Shown: positions 11,966-22,849 of the stretch, one piece after another
Layout of the letters: each line of letters opens with the position of its first letter
How positions within the stretch are numbered: position 1 is the first letter of the stretch
Assembly (NCBI GenBank): GCA_018389105.1
Contig: JACATO010000649.1
Span: 778,501-842,500 of the forward strand
DNA from: Nautilus pompilius
Taxonomy: Eukaryota; Mollusca; Cephalopoda; Nautilida; Nautilidae
Direction of reading: 5' to 3'
DNA length: 64,000 nucleotides
Translations under genes and position numbers: made by a program
Notes under the pieces: model-generated
Told to the model about the DNA's origin: nothing
Database searches by the model: none
Seen by the model: only the letters and a program-made list of their open reading frames with translations

Positions 11966-12360
11966 AAAAGAGGGGGGTCAGGCCATTGTGTTTCGAATAC
12001 ATGGAATATAGAGAATTTCCAATACATAATTTGTTTATGATCAATCGCCAGTTTTGTAATAAACTCTTTTAAATATTTTCATTCTTCTGGATGTGAAGTT
12101 TGCATGACGTGCAGCAATGTAAAAGCAGAATAATCAGCTGTTATAGTTGAAAGTTTAGAGCAGCAGCAGGGAATGGGGGTATGAAGGAGAAAGGTGAAGA
12201 ACTGACAGAGGAAGAAAGAGGAGAAAGGGGGATTTCTTAGTCCAGAAGCTATCAAAGTGCCCCCCCCATCCCTTTCACCAGATACTTACCCGATCTGAAA
12301 AATAGAGAATAAGATAAGCAAAGGGACAGAGGAGAAATAAAGGATCAGAAAACAGAGGCA

Positions 12361-12871
12361 GGGAGAGGATGGTGATGGAAAGAGAGAGAGAGAGAGAGAG
12401 ATGACGTCAATACAGAGAGAGAGATGGAGAGAGAGAGAGAGAGGAGAGAGATGACGTCAATACAGAGAGAGAGATGGAGAGAGAGAGAGATGACATCAAT
12501 ACAGAGAGAGAGATGGAGAGAGAGAGAGATGACGTCAATACAGAGAGAGAGATGGAGAGAGAGAGAGATGACGTCAATACAGAGAGATGGAGAGAGAGAG
12601 AGAGATGACGGTCAATACAGAGAGAGAGATGGAGAGAGAGAGAGATGATGTCAATACAGAGAGAGATGACGTCAATACAGAGAGAGAGATGGAGAGAGAG
12701 ATGGAGAGAGAGAGAGATGACGTCAATACAGAGAGAGATGAGAGAGAGAGAGATGACGTCAATACAGAGAGATGGAGAGAGAGAGAGAGATGACGGTCAA
12801 TACAGAGAGAGAGATGGAGAGAGAGAGAGATGATGTCAATACAGAGAGAGATGACGTCAATACAGAGAGAT

Positions 12872-12929
<58 letters not shown>

Positions 12930-12977
12930 AAGATGACGTCAATACAGAGAGATGGAGAGAGGAGAGAGAGAGGAAAG

Positions 12978-13009
<32 letters not shown>

Positions 13010-13016
13010 TGACGTC

Positions 13017-13066
<50 letters not shown>

Positions 13067-13240
13067 GTCAATACAGAGAGAGAGATGGAGAGAGAGAGAG
13101 AGAGAGAGAGATGACATCAATACAGAGAGAGAGATGGAGAGAGAGAGAGAGATAAAAATGATGGAAAAGGTGTAAAATAGAAATAACGGAAGGGGGGCAG
13201 AGAAAGAAAATGGAGGGAGGAGGAGAAAACAGGGAAAATC
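12361..13240 (+). repeat. GA-rich minisatellite array with TGACGTCA cores (array 1)
   Basis: About 780 bp (12401-13155) of direct repeats of the form GATGACGTCAATACAGAGAG followed by a variable (GA)n and GATGGA(GA)n. By eye I count 11 exact TGACGTCA cores plus TGACATCA (2), TGATGTCA (2) and TGACGGTCA (2). TGACGTCA is the palindromic consensus of CREB/ATF factors. Two TGACGGTCA units at 12606 and 12791 sit in matching contexts 185 bp apart, showing an internal segmental duplication. Open frames across the array on both strands are arginine/glutamate or serine/leucine low-complexity shadows and are not genes. Confidence 0.95.
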
Positions 13241-13259
13241 TTAGGACAGAATCAGCCAC

Positions 13260-15950
13260 CGTTGTCTGTTATCTGGTGATGATGGGTAAGCTTCAAAACA
13301 AAACAAAAATACGATGGTAACTAAAGCAGTAGATGCGTAGGACGAAACTTGTACAATGTGCGTGAAAACCGCATCACTGATGCTAGCAACTTAAACTCTT
13401 CACTCAAGTTCGTCGCTGGTTCTAGTAACTTCCGGTTTTTGCATTTTTTTCTTTATTATCTAAGAAATAGTTTAACATCATCAACAACGATGACAAAAAA
13501 TATATACATTTGATTTGTGAGTATCTTTCAGTTGCCTATTACGACTCCTGTAGGCACGCAGCCTCATCACAAACAAACAGCAGCAGCAGCAAGATCCAGC
13601 AAAGACAGCTAACAGACAACCTGGACAGAAGAAATAGATGACTTGGAGGAAAGAGAAATCAGAGAAACGGTCCTTACAAGCAGTGAAGCTGAAATAATGT
13701 TGTTGTTTTTTCTTCTTTTTGAAATGCAAACAAGATGGGGGGTTTTTTTTTGGTGGTAACCAAGGCATTCCGAACCCATTGTCCTTGGAAAAAGCTTTCC
13801 CAATCACTCAAATAAAATGTGAAGCAGCCACTAACCCGACTACAAAATAAACCAGGTGAGACAGAAAAGTCGACAAGAGTCAACAAAGAGCCAAGTCTCC
13901 TCCTGGTTCAGAGTAGAGAGGGTATTACTTTTTTTTTCAAAGAAAAACCGTTTCTTTTGATGTTTGTTATTAGCGACAATAAAAATTGTCTGCCTGCGTA
14001 ACGCTTATCGAGATCCCTGATATCAGTCACACCCATTGTAATTACTTTCGCTATGCACACAATCTGTCCATTGAAGTCATCCGATGCTGGCCTTGTGGGG
14101 TGCCCACTGGCAGTTGATGACAAATAATTTGTCAACTGACTTCTGACCTAAGTGTACCAGGGATCCAGTGCGTGCATTTCAGCCCAGATTAAGGGTCTTG
14201 GGGGAACAAAACCATTCAGAAATTTTACAGGCCCCTCTTTACTCTTTAAGAGAGAGAGAGAGAATTAAAAAAAAAAAAGAGGAGACCATTTCCATGTCAC
14301 CAACTAGGAATAGAAAATTTTATAATTAATATCCACTACGAATCTCCAATTCTTTACCTGGCTCTCCAGTTTGGGGATTTCTTAAATAAAAATTTTGCAT
14401 TTAAAGCAAACATAACATATTTCATGTTCGTTTATTTTACTTTATGCTCAACAAAATTTCTGTATTTCCCATTAAAGTCATACATGGCATATTTATAATT
14501 ATATAATGTGCACACAAAAAAGTAGGAATATTAAATAATAAAGAGTTGCCAAGCAGTTTGCTGTGAAGATTCTGGAATGTATGATAGATTCATTAGCAAG
14601 AAATTGGTAGCCACCTTAGATCTACCATTTATGCTGTCACGTGACACCACAGCATCCCAAATCACATAGCCATCAACACCCAAAGCAGACAGAGTCAGTC
14701 ACTTTAATGATATGTTAGGGTTCCCCCTTCTGGCACCTATACAGTATGGAAAGTGTCTCATGCTATGGATGATTTATCTAATTGCATCCTGTCAGTTCTT
14801 TCAACATTCACCCACTAATGTAGCCAGCCATCCAAATTGTCTAGCAACCTTCATGTACTATAATGATCAGGGGTGACTTTCTCAAGGATTCTCCCACTAG
14901 TGTCAGATACATTGGCCTGGACCCCCACTGGCTCAAATGGGATAAATAATACCATCTTGGTAAACAGATTCTGGACCATAACAGTGTGAAAATGGCACTA
15001 CAATATGCTGGAAAATTGTCTTGTAGAACACAACTGTTCCAGGCTCCCTGCTGAGCCACCTATGTTGAAGAGACACAGAACGTTCTTCGGCTCACCTCTA
15101 CATATGCATTCTGCTGTCTCTAAAGCCAAGGGTCACCATTTGACATCGGCCCAGCTAGCCTGTATTCACACACAACCGGCAGCAGCTAAGCATCACTGAA
15201 GTCTGTCTTTCATGTTCGTCAGCCATGTAAATGTTAGTGCATTGTCATTCCACTATTTAATGCATTTTGCTATTTGTTGCAAAAATCCAAATTTGCCTTG
15301 TTTTCATGAAAATACTTTTTCGCTTACTATTTACATCGCCTAACACTGGCATATTGCTTTTCCATTAAAACCAGGGGGGGGTTCGTTTTTTACTGCAAAA
15401 AATATTACCTTTTTGTTACCATGCAGTTGCTTTTACTAAAGAGCTCTGGTACTGGTCCCACGCCTGGAAACTACACAAAGGATTAAATATGTAAGTTGTT
15501 ACAAAACGAGCATTTCTTTCTTTCTTTTTTAACCTATGGCTGGGCCGCCAAACAGCTTTAATAGCAATGCATTGTGGGAATGTTCCCCATATAGCTGATG
15601 CAGGTGGTGTTTTGAGGTCAGTGCACAATTCCCCTGATCTAAGAAACAGATTTGCCCTTGTTGCTTAGGATATAAAGGAGTGGCAATCCCCTTTAAAGAG
15701 TCAATGCAAAGTCCCCTTTCAATAGGAACCTACCAGAAAACCTAGGGTGTCATGCTCAGAATGCACGCTGGTTTATCCCCCTTCTTGACCTGCAAAAGGC
15801 CCAGGGGAGGGTTAAAAGATTTGAAAAAAAAAAAATAAAAAAAATTTGTTTGCTTTTCCAGAAGCTGTGTAGGGGAGGAGAGGGAACAGTTAATTTACCA
15901 TCATATTTGACATCTCTCACCTTATTAAATATTACTAAAAACTAATTCTG
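13260..15950. other. No gene recognised
   Basis: No supportable gene. The stretch holds short homopolymers, a GA run near 14252-14264 and a G-run near 15374-15381. A minus-strand frame at 14841-15059 contains VLQDNFPAYCSAI, faintly like the second catalytic motif of Tc1 transposases, but nothing around it supports that. Mixed open frames at 13481-14135 overlap on both strands. Confidence 0.55.
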
Positions 15951-15959
15951 TTTTTTTTT

Positions 15960-16205
15960 TTTTTTTAACGTCAAGTTTATTCATGAAGAATGCGAAAAGC
16001 TGATCACCGACAGAATCTCAGTGAGATCCACATCAGCCACAGAAACACGAAAGGAAATTATTGAAAAATGTAAATTTTGCCTGCTACGTGACAGAGTTCG
16101 GGATTATCGGCATCCTCTCTGCAACTTCATCGGCACACCTGTCAATCACGAAGGTGCTCATAGACCACTCACGTTTTCCCCACCCCCCCTTCGCCTGTAA
16201 TTATA
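15960..16205 (+). other. Unassigned open frame without start codon, possible exon
   Basis: After a T-run and the acceptor-like AACGTCAAG, the plus strand stays open from about 15979 to a TAA at 16198-16200. It begins FIHEECEKLITDRISVRS and continues with mixed, protein-like composition and cysteines (CKFCLL). A usable 5' splice site, TCA|GTGAGA, lies inside it near 16020. I recognise no domain. The opposite strand is also open over part of it. It could be an exon of an unknown gene or chance in a stop-poor, CpG-rich patch. Confidence 0.25.
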
Positions 16206-16400
16206 AAGACACTGTGCTTACCTGCATCGACTCCTCGTACTTATTTTCGGGATAACGAGAATTCAGCCACTCTAACGCGAATGCAGTCGCAGCCTCTGCT
16301 GATCTCCGCCGAACAGTTTCAATGAACGTGCGAAGTAATTAATCGCCTGTTTTTTTCCTGAGTGTTTCGTTCGCGATAACCGTTTTGGCAGGTCACCCCC
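16100..16400. promoter_or_regulatory. CpG-rich patch, possible promoter or first exon region
   Basis: CpG is frequent here (for example ATCGACTCCTCG, CTAACGCGAATGCAGTCGCA and TTCGTTCGCGATAACCG), in contrast to the CpG-poor surroundings. Together with the strong minus-strand splice donor at 16222 this suggests an unmethylated promoter-proximal segment. No TATA box or initiator stands out. Confidence 0.35.
16222..16338 (-). other. Candidate minus-strand exon ending at a strong splice donor
   Basis: The minus strand is open for exactly 39 codons from 16338 to 16222 and ends GCAG|GTAAGC, a near-ideal 5' splice site, in phase 0. The peptide ends FALEWLNSRYPENKYEESMQ and looks protein-like, but I cannot name the family. 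No good 3' splice site precedes it and no in-frame ATG starts it, except an ATG two codons before the donor. It could be a 5' untranslated first exon starting in the CpG-rich patch, or chance. Confidence 0.3.
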
Positions 16401-16446
16401 CCCCCACACACACACACACACACACACACACCACACACACACACTC
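16395..16446. repeat. C-run and CA microsatellite
   Basis: A run of about ten C residues leads directly into about 20 CA dinucleotides with one break. Confidence 0.9.
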
Positions 16447-16596
16447 CGAGGTTTTAATATTGCCGATGTCAGGATGTTGTTTTAGGTTTTTTTTTCGCCT
16501 TGCTTTCTTAATATTGGAGGAGTGGGGGGGGGAATAAGAGAAGTCAAACAGCTGCTACAGAATATCAGGCATGGATTGCCATCAAAATAAAGTTTT

Positions 16597-16640
16597 CTAT
16601 AAAAAAAAAAAAAAAAAGTGGAAGGAGGGGGGGGGGGGCT
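16597..16640. repeat. A-run and G-run homopolymers
   Basis: About 17 A residues (16601-16617) and then a run of about 11 G residues (16628-16638). These are simple homopolymers, and the overlapping open frame reads through them. Confidence 0.8.
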
Positions 16641-17091
16641 GGGGTCGGATCACTCGTGTCAGGCGTTCTCTCCGAGAACGCTTCTTTCTTTCTGAAAATA
16701 ATAATGGCAGAATAATGAAACAAAGTTTACCCAGTCACATCACAAATGCAGTCAAAGGGAAAGGGCAGAAGTTGGAGGATACACCATCAGCTACTGCAAC
16801 CCAAAAAACCTGGAGAAGTACGGAATGGAAAGGCACACAGGCACACACCTTTTCACCGCAGTTCTGAGAGGTCAGAAGATTCAGCACCCCCTGAATATCC
16901 CAAGTCTTAGACAACCTGAATGAAAATTCTTAACATTCCCAGAAAAAAAGAAAAAAAAAAAAAACAAACAAACATTAGATGTCTCAGACACTGGAAATGT
17001 ACAGTTCTTCTCAAAGATGGGCATTCCTTCATAAAAATGTCAACAATCTCTGATAATTCGAAATTAATTTTAACTAGCTATCCCAAAATAA

Positions 17092-17225
17092 GAAGCCATT
17101 GTGGCCTAGAAGTCATGGCACTCGCTTCTCCTCTCAGCAGTCTTTACTTAGTGAAAACGAGGATTCAGAGCAAAGAGAATAGAGGCTGCCAACCTCCTGT
17201 CGTCATGCTGTGGTTTCATCAAACT
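17092..17225 (+). repeat. tRNA-derived SINE-like sequence
   Basis: TGGCCTAGAAGTCATGGCAC at 17102-17121 resembles an RNA polymerase III A box with the following tRNA stem, and GAGGATTCAGAGC at 17159-17171 is a decayed B box at a suitable distance. A body of about 50 bp follows. There is no obvious poly(A) or target duplication. Open frames across it have no domain. Confidence 0.45.
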
Positions 17226-17229
17226 GATT

Positions 17230-18095
17230 CCTCATCAATCACTTCACCAGCCTTTTTCAACAAAAAATATCTTCTGAATAAAATCCTGAATAATTGAACA
17301 TACAAGCCCAAAGCTTAATTGCATCTAAGTTATACTGTAACAAGTCATGTTGTATCATTAATACATGTGACTCAGTATGTTGACAAAAGGATGATGTTTC
17401 CTGTCAGCAGGTAATTCGAACATTCTCAATTAGTGAAGTCATCATCAGGTATGAGCCATGTATATATATATGTATATATATATACACACACACACACACC
17501 CAAAGTAAAAACTCCAGTGAGTTACAAAGCCTCTGAAATAATACAATAAAGATCAAAGTTCATTGAGCTCTAATGTGACAATATATAACATCATACAACA
17601 GCTTCATCTATAAGCTCTGTCTATGATGAAATTATGTTTGTTTTAAGAGAATGTTGCAGTTTAATATGAGGTACATTCAAATGTAACCCAGTTGGATACC
17701 ATTTCAGCAATTCTACTTCATCTGAACATCCCCAAGTAAAAGAATTTGCATATGACCATTCCACCATATTTTAACAAACAAAACGCACATAAACACATGT
17801 ACTTAATTCTAATTACATTTAATATCATTACATATAATCACGGTATGTGCAATTTTTTTTTTGTAAAACTCAAGTATAAGATTGATCAGTTTCACACCCT
17901 GCCCTCCCTGCCTATAATACATTAGCATAATTTCTATAAACCATGTTCACTTATTATTATTAATGACCAGTTAATGTTTCAGAGTGTTTACATCTGGTCT
18001 ATATTTAATTAACGTACCTTGATATACTTTATTTTAGCCATTTCATTAAACACAAGGTATATACAATATGTCACCAAACAAGATCTCTCACAAAA
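17230..18095. other. No gene recognised
   Basis: AT-rich sequence with a TA/CA microsatellite at about 17460-17500. No gene, transposon terminus or RNA gene is visible. Confidence 0.6.
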
Positions 18096-18785
18096 CATCT
18101 GTATAAGCCCCGCCTTATCTTATTAGCGATCCTCAATACAATATTGTAAAAGGCGAATTCATGCATAAGCCCAGTGCAATTTTACTAAATCAGCTTACGT
18201 AAGACCAGTTTGCATTTACACCTCATAAGCCAGCCCCCACTTTGTTCCATCTGGCCAGCATATAAGCTACTGAATGTTGCTGCTGATGTTAACTTTATTT
18301 ACAATTTAAACGAGAGATCCGGTATTAAAAAAAAAACCCAAGTTTTATATTGCACTGAAACTTTAGGATCCAGCTTCATCCACTGCTAAATGTAAATTTT
18401 CAGACAAAGTCTAATGTATCTTCAAACAATAAATTCATTTATACTCTCAGTTCACATTTCAATAAGTTTACCACACTACCTAATATTTTTGTTCCAATAA
18501 ATGGCATCGCATATAAGCCTGGTCTATATGTATTCTGTTAAATACCTTCGTGAATAAGTCTTGTCTATTCAAGTAACATAAAAAAGCTATGTCTGCAATT
18601 TATTAACTTCAGATATAAGCCCAGCTATCTTGCAGTTAAATAACTTGACACCAGTCTGCCTGTATTTAAATAAGATCATATATGAACCTAATCTGTAATT
18701 CAATTAAATAACCTCACATATAAGCCCAGCCTGTTTTATTAAATAACTTCACCTATAAGCTCAGTTTGTTAACTCCAAAATAAAC
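18095..18785 (+). repeat. Highly decayed tandem array with ATAAGCCCAG words
   Basis: The word ATAAGC, often as part of CATATAAGCCCAG, recurs near 18103, 18165, 18225, 18262, 18513, 18615, 18720 and 18755, with mutated versions near 18554 and 18682. Between occurrences the sequence repeatedly resembles TTAAATAACTTCAC. Spacing is about 35-65 bp, with a gap at 18275-18505 where units are unrecognisable. This fits an old minisatellite that has diverged almost beyond recognition. Confidence 0.6.
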
Positions 18786-18789
18786 AAAG

Positions 18790-19378
18790 CATGTAGCCAT
18801 ACCTACGAATATGCCATCAAATTTTACTTCATAATCAGGGGTGATAACTCGAGAGACCGGGACCACCAGCTAACAAGATTGTCACCACTTGACAGTTTTA
18901 GCTGTGCCATTATTTTCCATTAATGTGCCAGGCAAAGCAGCCTTTATCTGGTGCAATAACCTGCACCATTGTCCAACAGGAAACGGTGAGGTGGTCATCT
19001 CCTGCTGGCAGCCAAACCAATGAGGAGACAGAACAGAAAGCGATTCCCACTGCTGATGCCATCACACACTGTGGAGGAACTTGTTCTCAGCAAATAGTGA
19101 TTAGAGTAAATTACAATAAATGGCTGTGATTTACAGGTCTGTCTTGTGCCATCTCTTGTATGGGAGTTAACTAGCCTCACACTGAGAGCCGCCCAGATGT
19201 CAGCAGGCCGGACTGAGAATGGACTTGTCTGGCTTTGTTACAGTGCCCAGCTTCTGCTAATCGTACCATGTCAGCTTGGCCAACAGGTCACCATTGGGAA
19301 AAGCTGTGAATTTATTTTTGGGGGGGTGGAAATGAGTAAAAAAATTTTTAACGACAAAAGTAACACGTCGAGAATATA
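18790..19378. other. No gene recognised
   Basis: Mixed sequence without a recognisable gene. Short open frames at 18923-19129 (plus) and 18995-19180 (minus) overlap each other and show no domain. Confidence 0.5.
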
Positions 19379-19380
19379 TA

Positions 19381-20533
19381 CAGTACCATGCAGAAGTCTT
19401 AGACAACCTTCAAAAAGCACTAAAGGTCACTTTTGTTTTCTTTTCAGGGATAATAACTAAACAAAGATTACAATTGCAAATAGGCAAAATAATAGTTTTT
19501 TCCCCCTCAACGAACAACATAAAACCCAACGTGAAATTAGTATGACCAGAATTTTTCAGGATGTGCCATTCGAGAAATTATCGGGAAATTTAGAGATACT
19601 GGTTTGGTTTCTGGTAGGAAAAAAATTGGGACGACCTCGGGAAACTTCCTAAGAGAGATTAACGGTTACCTGCAGATAATTTCTCTGATTGATAAAAAAG
19701 CATACAGCAAGGAGATAGAGTGAGATCTGGCAAAATCCTCAAGATTTCAGGTTCATGGTTCTACAGTACAGAGAATTTGGGACAGATGGCAGTCGAGAAA
19801 CCCTTTTTACGTAAAGAACCAAGCAACTAAAATATAAAATATACCATCGCCAAACATCAAAAAGCGGACCCAAGATCAATGGAACAGTGTCCTTTGGTCA
19901 AATAAATCAAAGTCTGGAATTTTAGGGTCTAAGATAAAGTCAAGGTGTAAAAAGAGTTGGAAAAGAGCATAAGGAAATGTATCTGTAGCCTATATAAACC
20001 ATGGTGGAAATTCTATTCAGGTTTGGAGGTGTATCTTGGGCATGGGTGTTGGAGATGTAGTAAGAGCAGAAGGAAATGTAAATGCAGCCAGAATACAAGC
20101 AGATTGTTATTCCCTACGTCTTGTGTTCACATTTAAACACGACAGCAACCCAAAATGTGCTGCTGTTGTTGTCCAAAACACCTGCAACACACAAAAGGGT
20201 GTAAAGTGCTAGATTTATTAGAGATGCCTCCACAAAGCCCTGACCATTGATATTATTGGACATGTTTGAGACCACTTGGACAGAATTTTAAAGTGAACAA
20301 CATTCCAGCTATTATTTTTTTAAAAATTACAAAAGAGTCTCCCCGGCACATTCAAACAGTCAAGAAAGAAAAGGCTGGATGGAAATACCAAATATTAGTA
20401 TACATGATTTCATATTGTCTACTGTTTGGCATCAATTCATTAAACTGTGTAACTCGTTAGCTTGTTCTATTTCTTTCTATAGTTGAAATTGTAAATTAAA
20501 AGGCAGATGGCCTAAGTCCTTTGCACAATACCG
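19381..20533 (+). mobile_element. Nearly full-length inactive Tc1 transposon
   Basis: Flanked by TA dinucleotides (19379-19380 and 20534-20535), the expected Tc1 target. The left terminus CAGTACCATGCAGAAGTCTT is matched by a diverged inverted copy at the right, ending TTGCACAATACCG at 20533. The 1153-bp length is about that of an autonomous Tc1 element. Internal transposase motifs are described under 19545-20290. Neither end is perfect, so it is an old insertion. Confidence 0.85.
19545..20290 (+). pseudogene. Inactive Tc1 transposase
   Basis: This is the remnant of the DD34E cut-and-paste transposase of the surrounding element. In order it shows the helix-turn-helix CAIREIIGKFRDTGLVSGRK (19558-19620), the GRPRET linker in a shifted frame, QDQWNSVLWSNKSKSG near 19876-19917 where the first catalytic acid of the usual VLWSDESK is now N, the glycine-rich MVEILFRFGGVSWAWV region near 20000-20050, and FKHDSNPKC near 20130-20157, corresponding to the QDNDPKH motif with D retained. 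The third catalytic segment is too decayed to place. Several frameshifts and stops and the lost first acid make it inactive. Confidence 0.8.
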
Positions 20534-20539
20534 TAGGTA

Positions 20540-21380
20540 GAGTATATATACCTATCAGCACATTTCATGATTTTGTCAAATGAATTGTTTCCCTTTCTGA
20601 ATTTTCTTTTTCTTTTTGTGTAAAATTGATGAGCCAGCCGACCCTTTGGATTTTCTCCTCGCACATCTGAAAACAAAAGTTCCAGGGGGGGACTTCTGCA
20701 ATGAACACGTGGGCTAATCCTCCACTCGAATTAGAAAAGGGATTTCTTCCAGTGGATGGTTTACATTTGCGACAGCACACAAGGTTAAAGTCAAAGGCTA
20801 ACGAACACTGGTTCAACCCCAGAAACATCAAACAAATCCCATTATCAGAAACATCTTAAGACAGTTACAGGCATCCGTCACAGCATGACTGCCTGCCTAC
20901 CGTAAGGTTAGGAATGTTCCAAGTTCAGGCGAAAAGCTGCAGAAAGGGATGGAATCAGATTGTGCAGAGCATAATCAGCAAGAAGGCAAAAACTGGGCTC
21001 TGCAGAGGACTGGAGAAAACCTGAATATCCAGGGTGTAATTAAAACATAACGCCTTCTTGTCAAACCCCCCCCCCCTGTCCTGACTTCTTCGGGGTCCAA
21101 GGACATCTCATGGCAGAGAGCTAGAAAGGGGGGTGTGTGTTTTTGTTAGCCAAGGCGATCAGGTGAGTAGTCGCCATGGCATGATCAAGGGATGCAGCCA
21201 TGACAGTCCACTATCCGCCCATAATTAAAATAATTAGTAGAAGTGAAAATGTGACACCGGGAAAGACGTAAAATTACCGAATACTCTATATACCGGGATA
21301 GAATTTGCAGTAATCATATCTGGCCACCCGGTATCATCTGGTCACCCCTTGGTTTCATACTGTCTCACTGCCCACAGATA
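20540..21380. other. No gene recognised
   Basis: Mixed sequence with a C-run near 21067-21078. The 88-codon minus-strand frame at 20565-20831 has no recognisable domain. Confidence 0.55.
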
Positions 21381-21884
21381 TCAAACTGCAATGAGAACTA
21401 CAAGGCAGCAATGGTTAAACATCTGAATCAGATGAAGACAAATGCATGGATGAATGGATGGATGGATGGGCACAATGCTCGGCAAAGCAGCATTTTTTTG
21501 GGAGATTTCTAAAAATTCATATTTATTAACAGAGTTGTTAAGTGAGGCACAGTTAAGAAATTGCAGAGAAGCTGCTGTTTTGAACAATAAACCGACGGAC
21601 CCCTCAAGAGAGATGAAGAGTAGTTCTCTGGTGTTCAGGGATGTTTTATCATGTATTATAAAACACAACGACAGAGACCGCGTGTGAATGCGGCGATTTT
21701 TCATAAAAAAAAACACAAGGCAAGTGCTCATGTTTTTTTGTATGCATGTAAGATATTTTGGCTTTTCTGGATGGGGCTGATGGAGAGAAAGAACAAAAGG
21801 ATGCATGCAGGAATGCCAAAAAGGGTGGAAAGCCAAAGCAAACAGAGTACGAAAATCTTCATCATGTTGCTGAAATGTGTTCAT
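21381..21884 (-). other. Longest open frame in the window (167 codons), probably not a gene
   Basis: The minus strand is open from MNTFQQHDEDFRTLF to a stop at 21381-21383. It shows no domain, signal peptide or repeat. It runs over an imperfect GGAT/ATGG microsatellite near 21444-21468 (PIHPSIHPCI) and a poly(A) tract. The opposite strand carries three overlapping frames. Composition is unlike a conserved protein and no splice sites define it. I consider it a chance open frame. Confidence 0.2.
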
Positions 21885-21889
21885 CTCAC

Positions 21890-22788
21890 CTGTCCGTTGA
21901 TTGTTTATTGCATCATCAAAACATGGCTAAACAGAGCCAGTTAAAAAACTCGTGGCTAAAAGTGGATTTTGAGTGCAGACTTTTTGGAAATCTGGCCGCC
22001 GCCTCCTGAAAATCAATGGTAAATCATGTAGCACGCAATGCGCTGTTAGTTCAGTCAATGGAAATTTGATTGTCCGCCATTCACATTGTTCTACTTTCAG
22101 TTGGCTGTATTCTGCCAGGCAGAAGACAGCAGCAACCGTAAAACGGGGAAAAAGTGGTGTCATCCATTGTTTTTGTGGCCATAAATAACTGTTAATGCAT
22201 TAAAGATGTCTGCCACTGGCCTATACTCCGCCAGAAAGGTTGGAAACTCGGTCTTGCAAAGTCCTCCTGGTGTCTGCGGATATCAAAATCCAGCTGGACG
22301 GCCAGTCCGTTCAACGCAAGGCTTATTCAAGGAACCCCCTTTCTCTCCACCTACATGGTAAACTGAAATGGTCATGGAAAAGTGAAGGTGTAGAGATGTA
22401 AATTCCAACAGAGGGCTGATGTTTAGCAGATTTTCCCTTGTGGACCATTCGTTCTGTCCTAAAATACCTGGCCAGCGGCTAAAAAAAAGAGGGGGAGGGA
22501 GGGTGGATGGGAAGTATTCAGATGTGAAATCTTGCTGGAAGGAACGAACGAGCCCCCTGATAAATTCCTGAGGATGTCCCCGGTTTCAAGGGGATAACGA
22601 GTCAAATGAAGACTCTCTGTTTCACTCTGCTGGTGGCCAATTAAAATGCTGTGGCTTTACAAACCGTCACCGAAACCCTACGGGCAAAGAGAGAAAGAAG
22701 AGAAAAGAAAACCCCTGAAGCCCAGGATTTTGATAAACTGGTCAGAATATCTGGAAAAAAAAACCCTAACAAAATTCTGAACAGTCAC

Positions 22789-22790
<2 letters not shown>
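21890..22790. other. No gene recognised
   Basis: Sequence of ordinary composition with short overlapping open frames on both strands (21927-22188). No domains or repeats stand out. Confidence 0.55.

Positions 22791-22843
<53 letters not shown>
22791..22843. repeat. TAA microsatellite
   Basis: About 17 uninterrupted TAA/ATA trinucleotides. The asparagine run in the overlapping open frame is a translation of this repeat. Confidence 0.97.
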
Positions 22844-22849
22844 GGTGTG

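Noticed and set aside
12401..13155. CRISPR-like regular repeats
   Set aside because: The units are contiguous direct repeats with GA spacers, not identical repeats separated by unique spacers, and the window is eukaryotic.
12424..13260. Long arginine/glutamate and serine/leucine open frames
   Set aside because: They are translations of the GA-rich array on both strands and have no complexity beyond the repeat.
14841..15059. Tc1 catalytic motif in VLQDNFPAYCSAI
   Set aside because: Only a few residues match and no neighbouring transposase motifs or inverted repeats were found.
21381..21884. 167-codon open frame as a gene
   Set aside because: No domain, crosses a microsatellite and a poly(A) tract, and frames on the other strand are open too.
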